Made by a program: the position numbers and the translations under genes. The notes under the pieces were generated by a model that had not been told where the DNA came from, made no database searches, and saw nothing but the letters and a program-made list of their open reading frames with translations. From NCBI GenBank assembly GCA_905183005.1, contig CAJJDO010000103.1:32976-96975 (forward strand): a DNA stretch of 64,000 bases, given 5' to 3'. This document shows positions 13,327 to 26,149 of the stretch, in pieces. The DNA comes from Paramecium pentaurelia (lineage: Eukaryota > Ciliophora > Oligohymenophorea > Peniculida > Parameciidae). The number at the start of each line of letters is the position of its first letter. Positions within the stretch are counted from its first letter, which is position 1.

Positions 13327-14925
13327 ATGTATAAACCAAAAATGATAGAAAATGAAAAAAATCTTCATTGTTTAATGAAACATGAATTACCTGTCACAAT
13401 GGTTATTCTAGATTCTAAACTAACATAAAATTAAAGACTTTTGTGTTAGGAATGCATTGATAATTTTGAATCAGAGTAAACATAGAAGACAATAGGATTT
13501 AAAAAAATAGTTTAGAAGATTGAAGATAATAAATAGTAATAATTAAGTATTTTAGAAAATCTAATTATAAGTAATATTAAATAAGTTGAATCATTCTAAA
13601 TTGAAATCAATAATTTAAAATCTATGATTATTTAATAATTAGATCAAATAATTAATAATACAAAAGATTGGATATTAAATTTAAAATAAATAGGATTTAA
13701 ATATTCAGAATATAGTTTCTTTAAAGAATTAGATTTAATAATAATTAATTAATAAAATAATCAAAATGATTAAATTAATTGTTAAAATCAAATTAAAATA
13801 CTTAATCAAAGTTAGATTACTAAAATCAATTCTAAATTAGAATAATTCAAATCATTTCAAGAATATTAATAATTAAAGAATATATTAAATAAATTAAATG
13901 AATAAACATAAAATATATTTATAATTTAATAACAATAAAAATAACAATTAAGTCCAAATCAATTATTATTTATTGATAATACTATTGAATAAAAAGAAAT
14001 ATGTAATGCAATTGTATTTGATTCAACAGGGAAGATTATGGTTTCAACTTGTGAAAATAAAATATTAATTTGGAATTTCAATAATGGAAAAATTTAAAAA
14101 GTTCAAACACTTTCAGAACATTAAAAAGATGTTATTTGCCTAATATATAGTAAAATTAAGAATTATTTTATTTCTGGATCAAATGATGGATCAATTATAT
14201 TATGGAAATAATTGAATAACAATCAATGGTAAAGTTCTAAACCATAATGTGAGCATAAGAAATAAATCAATTGTATAATCTTAACATAAAATGAAAATTA
14301 ATTAATTTCAGGTAGTTTAGATTCCTTGATAAATGTATGGAGAATAGATTTTATTAATAATCAATTAACATTTCTCTATTCTTTATAAAAACATACTAAT
14401 TCTGTCACCTCATAAAGTTTAAATGAATCAGAAAGAGTATTGGTTTCATGTGGAGATGATAAATTAATTATAATTTGGTAAAAGGATGCAAATAATAAGT
14501 GGACTTTTTAGTAAGTTGTTAAATAATCAATTCAAGATGTTGGGACTCATGTTAAATTCATAAAGGAAGATTAATTCATATTGTTACCTTATAAATTCAA
14601 TTGTTTATATGTATTTTAACAAAAAGATGGTCAATTTCAAGAAATAATAGAGAAGAAAGTTTAATTTAAAAAAATTAACTATGGATATTTAAATTAATCA
14701 TTCTTCCCTATAATATTCATTAAGGATAAAAATTTAATATGCTTGAGACATAAAGACTACATTATCTTACTCAAAGAACAAAATGATGGATAATTGTAAA
14801 TTGTTTAGGAATTAGATTGCCAACATTGGAATATATTTGGAACAGTAACAAACAATGGATAATATTTAATATATTGGGGAGAAAATAAGATGAAATATGA
14901 GATATATGAAATATAGTATAAATGA
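13327..14925 (+). CDS. WD40-repeat protein with N-terminal Cys/His cluster, copy B
   Basis: One intronless frame of 532 residues from ATG 13327 to TGA 14923-14925. The N-terminus has a possible zinc-binding cluster (HCLMKHELP and LLCQECI, residues 12-46), followed by a Gln/Asn/Ile-rich helical stretch likely to form a coiled coil (about 60-210). From about residue 227 it has WD40 repeats, with blades ending in ILIWNF, IILWKQ, INVWRI and IIIWQK and preceded by STCENK, SGSNDGS, SGSLDS and SCGDDK. This layout is common in Paramecium; such proteins are interaction scaffolds of unknown partner. The same 2.3 kb occurs inverted at 20,363-22,658. Confidence 0.9.
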
Positions 14926-15215
14926 AATAAATGATTCATTATAAGTATTAGATTTCATTATTCTATTTCAATTTATTATTATCTTTTCTATTCTTTTCTT
15001 AATTAATAAAGGGTATTATTTACTCTTAGATTCTTAAAAAGAAAAGGATTTTTGATGATGATTCTTATATTAAAAAAAATTAATTTCCTTGAATTTAAAT
15101 TCTTTAAAGAAAAAATCAATATAGTGATTTTCTTATTTAACTGCAATCATATATACCTATGTTTATCTTCGACTTGATTAATTGAGAATGTGTTAATAAA
15201 ATGATTTTTCAATAT

Positions 15216-15216
15216 N
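15216..15216. other. Scaffold gap (single N)
   Basis: A one-base N separates the end of the contig carrying copy B from a contig that starts inside the WD40 coding sequence, at the position equivalent to 13,491 in copy B. Confidence 0.99.
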
Positions 15217-16651
15217 AATAGGATTTAAAAAAATAGTTTAGAAGATTGAAGATAATAAATAGTAATAATTAAGTATTTTAGAAAATCTAATTATAAGTAA
15301 TATTAAATAAGTTGAATCATTCTAAATTGAAATCAATAATTTAAAATCTATGATTATTTAATAATTAGATCAAATAATTAATAATACAAAAGATTGGATA
15401 TTAAATTTAAAATAAATAGGATTTAAATATTCAGAATATAGTTTCTTTAAAGAATTAGATTTAATAATAATTAATTAATAAAATAATCAAAATGATTAAA
15501 TTAATTGTTAAAATCAAATTAAAATACTTAATCAAAGTTAGATTACTAAAATCAATTCTAAATTAGAATAATTCAAATCATTTCAAGAATATTAATAATT
15601 AAAGAATATATTAAATAAATTAAATGAATAAACATAAAATATATTTATAATTTAATAACAATAAAAATAACAATTAAGTCCAAATCAATTATTATTTATT
15701 GATAATACTATTGAATAAAAAGAAATATGTAATGCAATTGTATTTGATTCAACAGGGAAGATTATGGTTTCAACTTGTGAAAATAAAATATTAATTTGGA
15801 ATTTCAATAATGGAAAAATTTAAAAAGTTCAAACACTTTCAGAACATTAAAAAGATGTTATTTGCCTAATATATAGTAAAATTAAGAATTATTTTATTTC
15901 TGGATCAAATGATGGATCAATTATATTATGGAAATAATTGAATAACAATCAATGGTAAAGTTCTAAACCATAATGTGAGCATAAGAAATAAATCAATTGT
16001 ATAATCTTAACATAAAATGAAAATTAATTAATTTCAGGTAGTTTAGATTCCTTGATAAATGTATGGAGAATAGATTTTATTAATAATCAATTAACATTTC
16101 TCTATTCTTTATAAAAACATACTAATTCTGTCACCTCATAAAGTTTAAATGAATCAGAAAGAGTATTGGTTTCATGTGGAGATGATAAATTAATTATAAT
16201 TTGGTAAAAGGATGCAAATAATAAGTGGACTTTTTAGTAAGTTGTTAAATAATCAATTCAAGATGTTGGGACTCATGTTAAATTCATAAAGGAAGATTAA
16301 TTCATATTGTTACCTTATAAATTCAATTGTTTATATGTATTTTAACAAAAAGATGGTCAATTTCAAGAAATAATAGAGAAGAAAGTTTAATTTAAAAAAA
16401 TTAACTATGGATATTTAAATTAATCATTCTTCCCTATAATATTCATTAAGGATAAAAATTTAATATGCTTGAGACATAAAGACTACATTATCTTACTCAA
16501 AGAACAAAATGATGGATAATTGTAAATTGTTTAGGAATTAGATTGCCAACATTGGAATATATTTGGAACAGTAACAAACAATGGATAATATTTAATATAT
16601 TGGGGAGAAAATAAGATGAAATATGAGATATATGAAATATAGTATAAATGA
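15217..16651 (+). CDS. WD40-repeat protein, copy A, 3' part
   Basis: The last 478 codons of the WD40 gene (first full codon at 15,218), apparently identical to copy B, ending at TGA 16,649-16,651. Similarity to copy B goes on for 95 bases after the stop, to 16,746, and then ends abruptly; beyond that the flank is unique. This is the 3' part of the gene that begins at 12,192, displaced by the contig placed between the two gaps. Confidence 0.8.
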
Positions 16652-16746
16652 AATAAATGATTCATTATAAGTATTAGATTTCATTATTCTATTTCAATTT
16701 ATTATTATCTTTTCTATTCTTTTCTTAATTAATAAAGGGTATTATT

Positions 16747-17481
16747 GATGTAAAATTTGGGGAATATTAAAATTAACAATATTTTTACAATATCTTTTAA
16801 TAAATTAAACTTAAGATTTAAAAACAATAATATAGAGAAAATGAAATATAAATGCAATTAAAATAGTTTTATAATATAATAGAAAATAAATAGAAACTAT
16901 TTTAGATCTCAGTAGATTAGTTTTCAATGTGAAAAGCCTAGGGATAAACAATAGAAACTAGGATACTTAATCTTATAAATAACACTTAATATTATTCATC
17001 AATATTCATTTAAATAATATCATATAACTAAATACTAAGATATTTGCTTTTAAAAAAAAATAAAATTATTTAAAATCAAAACTACACTTAATAAATCCAC
17101 AACACATTCTAAATGATGATGATATAAAAAAATATATTTTCAATCATGACACGCAAATGAATTCAATATGAAAATAAAAAAAAGTAAATTTAACATTAAA
17201 ATGATCGTATTCATTTTTCAATTTTAAATGCAAAAAATAAAATAAAATAGATTGAAGTCTTCAAATGCACTTTGAAAATAGTGTTTTTTAAGATATTAAG
17301 TAGTTTTATTTTATTAATAGAATAAAAAGGGTCATCATTCTGAATGACGATGAATGGAACTTGACATTTCTGCTATTAATTTTTAATAATACTAATTCTA
17401 ATATATTAAATGTATAAATTGCAAGAGTAAAAAACTAATTATAAATTGATTATATCTGTTAAATCAATATTTTTCAAATAA
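16747..17481. other. No gene seen
   Basis: AT-rich spacer downstream of the WD40 gene; no supported frame on either strand. Confidence 0.4.
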
Positions 17482-18680
17482 ATGTGTGAGGAAAATGAAG
17501 ATCTTTTTGATTGTTTCAACTATGTCATGTTTTTATGAAGAAAAAATTTTGTTTGATAATAAGATTAATCTGTTAAATCATTGTATTATAAATCATAGCA
17601 GGAATAATTTAGGTAAAAAATCTTACACATAAGAAAAATAAGGAATAGGATTATTTTAGTTTATTCTTAATGACATAATCGTCATATAATTTTGATTTTT
17701 ACATTGGACATTATTGGATAATGTCTGAATAATATAGAGCCCTCTAAATTCTAGTAGTATTTCTAGAAATTCTACAGGCCTTGAATTCACTTTTAACTAT
17801 TAAGGAAGATCTATAAAAAGCAAATAACAATCTCTTTTGTTATTTTTAACATCTGTCAACTTCTTAATCATGATTCTTTTAAGGGAGATTCTTTAATAAA
17901 TAAGGTAAATTTATACAATTTAAATGTACTTATGATAAGCATTGGCTTTGTAAAGTATTTGATTCATGTTTGTATTTTTCTAGTGAGCCCTTAGTTCATT
18001 TAAATTATGATGTAATAGATTATCAAGCAGGTGATAATTCAATTAAGTAGACTGCTAATAGGTTCCTGTATTAGAGATATGTATTATAGATATTTTTCTT
18101 GAATTACATTTTATTTAAATCAATTGGGAATCTCACTATTATGATTCCCTTTTCATAAATTCAAAGTTTGGATTTGAACTCCTCACTTTTATTAAATGAT
18201 AATGTTGAAACAAAAATTTTTTATTATCTTTAATCTATAACTCTTTTATTTAGGTTTTATTAGGCATATGTATATCTAAATTAATCTAGTAAGCTTTAAT
18301 GTTTTAGAATAATTATGATAATTATGAAAAGCTTTTTCTTCTATCATAATAATCAGAGATAATATCAAACTGATACGGAAAACTAATCTAAAGCATATAC
18401 AGATAATAAAAATTTACAAGATATTTGCTAACACTTAGTGATCTTATTATGCCAAAGTTCAAATTTAATTTGTTTAATTAAGGATATATGTCATACAAAT
18501 GTGATATAGATAATCTAGCAAACTCAAATAAAATTCCTAAAAATATTTATCTATGATTTGGTATTTTGGATTAGTAAGATTAAGCAATATTTCTATAAAT
18601 CTATTTTTTTAACAATAGATAGAAGTTCTTTTATTTTTGGATTATATAATTCATATTTTGGTATCTCTTAATTACTATGA
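17482..18680 (+). CDS. Hypothetical membrane-associated protein with one in-frame TGA
   Basis: Starting from ATG 17,482 (MCEENEDLFDCFNY), the coding frame continues after a probable small intron near 17,525-17,541. It then reads through hydrophobic and amphipathic segments (CLIIRLICQIIVLQIIAG, IGHYWIMSEQYRALQILV) to TGA 18,678-18,680. One in-frame TGA lies at 17,871-17,873; either an unrecognised intron removes it or the gene is damaged. The 269 codons after it are open and protein-like (CTYDKHWLCKVFDSCLYFSS, YDLVFWISKIKQYFY). The stop lies 9 bases from the stop of the converging minus-strand gene, a spacing typical of compact ciliate chromosomes and a reason to trust both genes. No family recognised. 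Confidence 0.45.
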
Positions 18681-18689
18681 ATCATAACC

Positions 18690-19140
18690 TCATTTTATAT
18701 CTAGTGATAATTTTAATGACTTTAATGATTCTTAATCTAATACTTAATTTGATGATTCATCGATGTATAAATTTAATCCATTTTTTGTAAAATTATTAAA
18801 TAAAAATTGATTTAAAATCTATTAGTTATGGTTAGCAATTAATTTATTAAGTTTCTTTTTTTAATTTAATAGTATGGCTCGCACTCTAACTCTATAATTT
18901 TTTGAATTCTGCTGGCAATGGATTTCATTTGTTTGGTCATACTATACACTTTTGTACTTTCTTATACAATTTGCCCATTTTATCTTCAACATAACTTATA
19001 ACATTATAAATTTTAGAGCACCAATCTTCTGTTGACAGATATGAATGATCCTTAATATAGTCTAGGGTTATATGAAGATTATGTTCCTTGCATTTCTGCT
19101 ATTAATACTTCCATAGATAAAAATATTTATAACCTGAAAT
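18690..19140 (-). CDS. Hypothetical protein, 5' end unresolved, AAG-ended intron
   Basis: Minus-strand frame read right to left: HITLDYIKDHSYLSTEDW, SKIYNVISYVEDKMGK, then a 19-nt intron at 18,949-18,967 that ends in AAG, then QYDQTNEIHCQQNSKNYRV and LNLYIDESSNQVLDQE, to TGA 18,690-18,692. Without the intron the frame hits TGA at 18,937. The start is unknown; no good ATG was found, so an upstream exon is likely. A competing frame in the first exon begins MEVLIAEMQ, so the 5' part is less sure. No domain recognised. Confidence 0.45.
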
Positions 19141-19505
19141 AATAAAAAATATTTATTAATATTGTATTATAAATCTTTATTTTTATTTGAATAATAAGTA
19201 TTTAATAGAATATCTAATAATTTTAGAACAGAGTTATAACAACTTTTTATGCACTAGATTCAAAATTATACCTAATTAATTAAATTAAATTCTATATGAT
19301 ATAATTACATATGTTGTGTGATATTTACTCAGGGGATTAAATATGATAAACATTCATTAATAATAAAAATAAAAATTCTTCACCTTATTATTCATAAGAC
19401 TATTGAATTTAAACTCTTCAAATTAATTTTGTAAATTTAATTTTACTATGGATAAGTTTACTATTTGTTAAAGAAGAGAAAAAATTAATATTATAAATGA
19501 ATATA

Positions 19506-19942
19506 TCAAGTAGCCTTTATATCATCATATATTAAATTAAATGACTGACTGTCATAAAATAATTAGAACATTCTTAACAAATTATATTTTATTACCTCTT
19601 GTAAGTAGATACTTCAACATTTAACTAACAAGCCACAATCTCATCATTCAATTCATTAACACGCCCAACTATTCCTTTTGGCAATTTATCATTTTGACTA
19701 AGATAATTCAATTTGTTTTAAAATAAGATAAAATCTGCAACAGCCCAAAAATATTCAAATATCTTCTATAATTATAATCTATCTATTTATTGTAAGAATG
19801 CACCCAAATAAAAATACTTATTTATTTTTGGAATCTTCTTATCCATAAATATACTTTTTCTTATAAATTTAAGAAGTGATTAAATGTCTTACTGTTAAAT
19901 CTTTTGCTCATTTACAAGTTTGAAATTTCTTCTCTCTTCCAT
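19506..19942 (-). CDS. Small protein, tentatively PEX11-like, one AAG-ended intron
   Basis: ATG at 19,942 (MEERRNFKLVNEQ) gives 137 residues in two exons, 19,596-19,942 and 19,506-19,572, joined by removing a 23-nt intron at 19,573-19,595 that starts GTA and ends AAG. The total of 414 nt is a multiple of three and ends at TGA. The helix FEYFWAVADFILFQNKL and the preceding KSIFMDKKIPKINKYFYLG resemble the middle of PEX11 peroxisome-proliferation proteins, but the usual N-terminal third is absent and the match is by eye only. It may instead be an unrelated helical protein. Confidence 0.45.
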
Positions 19943-20362
19943 TTTAATATACAAATTCAAATATTTAAAAAATTCATGAACATATAAAAAATATGATTGG
20001 AAAATTTTTAAATTCACAACTTTAAGTTTTTATTCTTAAGTATTCAAAATTAGATATAGTCCTTATAGTTATAAATTTAGATATAAATTAGACTACAATT
20101 TATTAGCAACCAGATTCCATATTTATTTGTTTGTTTGCATGTTTTTAGACCTAAAAATATTTTATTAAATACTTACTACTTTCAATTCTCTTAAATATTA
20201 TAAATCAAAGCAATTAAATATTTATATTAAGTAAATAATCACTCAGAGAAACTAAAAGAAATAGTGAAATTTCATTTAAGATTTCTATTCACTATGATTG
20301 TTTCTTAATTAATTTTTATAATTGAATTTTATATTTGTAAAGAATTATAAAATAAAATGTCT

Positions 20363-22658
20363 ATATTGAAAAATCATTTTATTAACACATTCTCAATTAA
20401 TCAAGTCGAAGATAAACATAGGTATATATGATTGCAGTTAAATAAGAAAATCACTATATTGATTTTTTCTTTAAAGAATTTAAATTCAAGGAAATTAATT
20501 TTTTTTAATATAAGAATCATCATCAAAAATCCTTTTCTTTTTAAGAATCTAAGAGTAAATAATACCCTTTATTAATTAAGAAAAGAATAGAAAAGATAAT
20601 AATAAATTGAAATAGAATAATGAAATCTAATACTTATAATGAATCATTTATTTCATTTATACTATATTTCATATATCTCATATTTCATCTTATTTTCTCC
20701 CCAATATATTAAATATTATCCATTGTTTGTTACTGTTCCAAATATATTCCAATGTTGGCAATCTAATTCCTAAACAATTTACAATTATCCATCATTTTGT
20801 TCTTTGAGTAAGATAATGTAGTCTTTATGTCTCAAGCATATTAAATTTTTATCCTTAATGAATATTATAGGGAAGAATGATTAATTTAAATATCCATAGT
20901 TAATTTTTTTAAATTAAACTTTCTTCTCTATTATTTCTTGAAATTGACCATCTTTTTGTTAAAATACATATAAACAATTGAATTTATAAGGTAACAATAT
21001 GAATTAATCTTCCTTTATGAATTTAACATGAGTCCCAACATCTTGAATTGATTATTTAACAACTTACTAAAAAGTCCACTTATTATTTGCATCCTTTTAC
21101 CAAATTATAATTAATTTATCATCTCCACATGAAACCAATACTCTTTCTGATTCATTTAAACTTTATGAGGTGACAGAATTAGTATGTTTTTATAAAGAAT
21201 AGAGAAATGTTAATTGATTATTAATAAAATCTATTCTCCATACATTTATCAAGGAATCTAAACTACCTGAAATTAATTAATTTTCATTTTATGTTAAGAT
21301 TATACAATTGATTTATTTCTTATGCTCACATTATGGTTTAGAACTTTACCATTGATTGTTATTCAATTATTTCCATAATATAATTGATCCATCATTTGAT
21401 CCAGAAATAAAATAATTCTTAATTTTACTATATATTAGGCAAATAACATCTTTTTAATGTTCTGAAAGTGTTTGAACTTTTTAAATTTTTCCATTATTGA
21501 AATTCCAAATTAATATTTTATTTTCACAAGTTGAAACCATAATCTTCCCTGTTGAATCAAATACAATTGCATTACATATTTCTTTTTATTCAATAGTATT
21601 ATCAATAAATAATAATTGATTTGGACTTAATTGTTATTTTTATTGTTATTAAATTATAAATATATTTTATGTTTATTCATTTAATTTATTTAATATATTC
21701 TTTAATTATTAATATTCTTGAAATGATTTGAATTATTCTAATTTAGAATTGATTTTAGTAATCTAACTTTGATTAAGTATTTTAATTTGATTTTAACAAT
21801 TAATTTAATCATTTTGATTATTTTATTAATTAATTATTATTAAATCTAATTCTTTAAAGAAACTATATTCTGAATATTTAAATCCTATTTATTTTAAATT
21901 TAATATCCAATCTTTTGTATTATTAATTATTTGATCTAATTATTAAATAATCATAGATTTTAAATTATTGATTTCAATTTAGAATGATTCAACTTATTTA
22001 ATATTACTTATAATTAGATTTTCTAAAATACTTAATTATTACTATTTATTATCTTCAATCTTCTAAACTATTTTTTTAAATCCTATTGTCTTCTATGTTT
22101 ACTCTGATTCAAAATTATCAATGCATTCCTAACACAAAAGTCTTTAATTTTATGTTAGTTTAGAATCTAGAATAACCATTGTGACAGGTAATTCATGTTT
22201 CATTAAACAATGAAGATTTTTTTCATTTTCTATCATTTTTGGTTTATACATTTTTTTATTTAATTATTAATATATTAATCATTTACTCACAAATTATTTA
22301 TAATTTAAGTAAAAAATTAATAATTACAACAAAATATAACAAAATGAAATATTTGCAAAATTTGTTTCTAAAAAAAACAATTTGTAAAAGTCTTATTCAA
22401 TTTTGTAAAATATTTCTTTTTATAGTATAAAGTATATAATTGAATTGTTTGGTTGTTTGTCACCTTCATTTACAAATTACTTGATTAATTGCTTACCATT
22501 ATCATAGAAGATCTGAAACTAAAATCCATCATTTAAGAATAGATTTTTATATTCACATGTTGCGCTTTACTGTCTCATACTGCGATAGATATGTAAGCAT
22601 TTAAATTAATATTTGATTTTATAATCTATAATTCTTTCATCTTTAGATCACTTGAATT
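20363..22658 (-). repeat. Inverted copy of the contig at 12,920-15,215
   Basis: Positions p and q pair as p+q=35,578, from the first base after the N run to the last base before the single N. No mismatch was found in the stretches compared. Because the boundaries coincide exactly with scaffold gaps on the other side, one of the two copies is probably an assembly duplicate. Confidence 0.85.
20653..22251 (-). CDS. WD40-repeat protein, copy C
   Basis: The same 532-residue intronless WD40 gene as at 13,327-14,925, on the minus strand, ATG at 22,251 and TGA at 20,653-20,655. Here it sits in continuous sequence on both sides with no gap, so this is the best-supported location of the B/C copy. It has the N-terminal Cys/His cluster, central helical region and WD40 repeats of copy B. 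With locus A it forms a pair of converging identical genes about 4 kb apart. Confidence 0.9.
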
Positions 22659-25600
22659 TTAAGTTAATTAATGGAAATTTATTTTTACATTTAAAAATTT
22701 TACCTAAAATCCATACTCTTTAAATAACATATTTTTCACTTCATAATGAATACTAAACTAGTGATAAAATTTATCTGCATATTTAGAAGAAATTAAATAT
22801 TAATTATTCATGTAAGATTTATGGAATTATCATCAAAATAAACTATTTATCCTAGAGATTATTTGATAGTGTATTGTAAATAAATTACCAATCTAATTAA
22901 AAGGCATAATTACAATTAGAATTATTTGGAAGAAATTTAGTGAAATTTTAAATGATAAGACTTTTAGTCTGAACTAAATTAAGTAGTGAATCCCAAATTA
23001 AAGTAATATAGATGAATACTCTAATAATTAGCTAATATATCAATTGACTTAAATTATACTATTAATGATCTTAAACTTCATATTCTTACTAATCAAAATC
23101 TTATTAATAACTTTATAAATTATTTTTATTATGTAAATGTTTAGTAAAAGACAAAACTATTCTATTTAAAATTACTAGAATTTACTGATTAAGTTTATTT
23201 AAATAACATAGATATGCAAGCGATATTATTTGATATTGAAAATATAAATTTTGAACCATATCTATAGTAAACGTTCTTATAATCATTTTATCTTCATTTC
23301 AAATATATTTTTCACTTCTCTATTATTTTATGCAATGAAATTATAATTTTTTAATTAAGTTTTAGTAAATTGATTTTACATTTCCCCTTTGATTTATCCT
23401 CTAAACATCAAATGTTTTTATAGTTACTAATTATTTTTAGAAACCAATTATATTGCCGTCCTATTTTTTTTACTTCTTAATTCCATACATTTTATATAAA
23501 GTAGTTCGGAAGTCTTTTTGAAAAATTTACTATTTTTGGGCTTACCCAAAGACATGTCCAACTATTTCAACAGACTATTATGATTTACTAATTTTCTTCA
23601 AACTATCTTTAGACAATCCAAAAATACCATAACAATCCTAATAATATGTAAAAATCTTGTTTTCAGGTTATCAACTGAACAATACATACAATAACCATTT
23701 TTATCACTTTGCTTATTTAAAGGTTGAATTATTGTTGTCTGTATAAACAATCGAGTTCAATATATAATCTAAGCTCAAAAATTATTTTCAAAAATAATTC
23801 TTACGTTCCTTTTTATGATTAAATAAAGAAGTATCTTCCTAAATCTAGATTTAGTAAACAATCACTATTTTTTGATATCGAACTTCTCTCATTTCATTTT
23901 TTTTTTATTTTCTATTAATTTTAATTATGTAATTTTAATTCACAATTCTCACTGAATCACAAAGAGTAAGGTTCTAGCAATTGCAAGTTCCTCATAAAAT
24001 TGCTCAAATTAATACTTTAAATTGCAATGCCTATAAAATGTATCAAAGAGATAACTGTTATAGGATAAGAAATTAATCACAATCAAGTATTATGAAGACT
24101 TAAATTAAGAATTACGAAAAATACTCACCTTCATTTATTTAAAGAAAAAGAAATTTAGAAAAAACTCTAATCTAGTTTTTAAAAATGAGATAACTTATGC
24201 TTGAGTCTAAAAAATATTAACTTCATCTCAAAATTAAGAATTAAAAATTACTCAAATATATCAATTGTATGTGATTAAGGTCTTAAAAAATCTTAAATTT
24301 ACTAAATAATAAAATAATGAATGAATAACTTGAAAAATCTATTTATTTCAATATAAATAGAATACATACATCTAAATAGGATTAAAAAGTGTTTTATATA
24401 AGCAGATACATCTGATCTTATACAAAATAATTAAATTTACAGAAAATGATTTAATTAAAAAGATTTGTAAATTAAAAAATATTTGATTAACAAGTTCTAA
24501 TTGTAGATTAATACAAACTTTTTCAACTCATAAAATAGTGTATTAATTATAAGACATATGGAATCTTCTATTCAATTTAAGAGAATGGTATCTTTAAGTT
24601 AAATTTAAAAATGAGTTAATTTATAAATAATAATTAATAAATTATCAAATGAATTTTTATACGTATAAATTGCATTTTAATAAAAGATTGATTTCATAGA
24701 TGTAGTTTTGAAATCTTAACAGATTTTCTTCTAATTATAATTACAATCCTATTAAATAATATTCAAGTCATCATATCAATAAATTAAAAAGCTTTTTTAA
24801 ATTAAGTTATGATTTTTAAAACAGAAATCACATTACCTATGCCATTATTCATCAATTTTTTCTGGATAATCCTTTTAAAAGATATTTATGAAATCATCTA
24901 AAATAAAATGGATATTATTGCAAAATCTACCATATGCATCCAATCTATATTTATTAATTTTATCAAAAGCTCATTCTTATCAAAAATTATAATAGTTTAA
25001 TAGTTCTTAAAATGGTATTTAATATTTTTTATATTAAACTATATTTATATGAAAATAATTAAAAAATTATTCAATACTATTCCTATTTAAATGAGAAAGT
25101 AATAAAGTTCCTTTATTAAATAAAATAATTGATATCATAAATCATTCTAAAGTCTTTCAAAAATGAGATAGGTCAATTTTATGAATTTCATTATATATTC
25201 TCATATTATTAGCAATCCTGATTTTTCAAGCCATAGCTTTTTTTAATACTTCTATTTTAGGCTTATTGTTTTTGTAATTATTTTCCCCATATAATTTGGG
25301 GTTTTCAATTCAATGAGTCTGCTAAATAGATTTAAGTAATTCTTTTTGTTAAAAAATAATTTAGACTAAAATTTTCTTTTGCGAATAGTGGCTTAATTTA
25401 TTAATTAATCAGTGGATATTATTCAATATTTCTTTCTCGATTTTATTCCTAAAGACTCTTTCATTTAATTTTTATAACTTATATAATCAGACTCATTGAA
25501 ATTAGATGCATTTTAATTTGCTTTTTTTCCTATGTTTGCGCTTTGATTGAAAATATTTAACTCAATTCATTTTCCATCCACTTCACTTACCAAAACCACT

Positions 25601-26149
25601 TAATGATTTATAAAGTATATCAATATAGTTGTTTATAAATGTAGAACTGCTTCTATATACCTACTCTCTATTTAATCTTCTTCGACTTTATATTCTTTTG
25701 TATTATTATTAATATTTATTTAATAATTAATCATAGTTCACTCAAATATTCTTGAATAATTCCTTCCACACATCTTATTTTTCAAGTTTTTAGAGTATAA
25801 TATATTTTTCTATAATTTCTTAATATAATTATTTATAATCATTGATTTTTATAAATTTCAATTATAATGAGGTAAATTATTAATATAAAATAATGTAACA
25901 TAAAATGAAATCTCAATTGATAATAAATTAATTATTCTTTTTATTCAATATCTTTAAGTTTATTATTACTTTTTTCAATACATATAAGTCAATATTATCC
26001 GATCAAAATTTTTTGTATTAAAAATTAAAGTAAAAATAGTTTAATATAATGCTTATTAAGGAATAATAAATTGTAATCAATATATTAATTTAAAACTATT
26101 TGTCTATGGATAATTATTATCTTAAAAATAGAAATAAAAATTTTACCTG
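22659..26149. other. Mostly non-coding, with minus-strand coding relics
   Basis: Two minus-strand patches look coding but cannot be joined. At about 23,330-23,750 the frame contains GIFGLSKDSLKKISKSQQ and FRTTLYKMYGIKKQ, with NGYCMYCSVDNLKTRF upstream. At about 25,150-25,600 it contains DYISYKNQMKESLGIKSRK and LFSRLIELKTPNYMGK, interrupted by two TGAs. The second could be the endonuclease-RT linker of the LINE remnant that follows. The rest is AT-rich with no supported gene. Confidence 0.35.

Larger units (their letters stand above)
12158..16746 (+). repeat. WD40 gene duplication: locus A interrupted by a copy-B contig
   Basis: Locus A (12,158-12,897 plus 15,217-16,746) and copy B (13,293-15,020) share a 1,728-bp unit, from 34 bases before the ATG to 95 bases after the stop. 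Their outer flanks are unrelated. The contig between the gaps is an exact inverted copy of 20,363-22,658, so it is probably a misplaced duplicate of that locus. The real arrangement may be two identical genes facing each other. Confidence 0.7.

Noticed and set aside
13148..13339. Minus-strand frame with hydrophobic product, and its mirror at 22,239-22,430
   Set aside because: It overlaps the start and upstream flank of the WD40 gene on the other strand; it is a low-complexity shadow.
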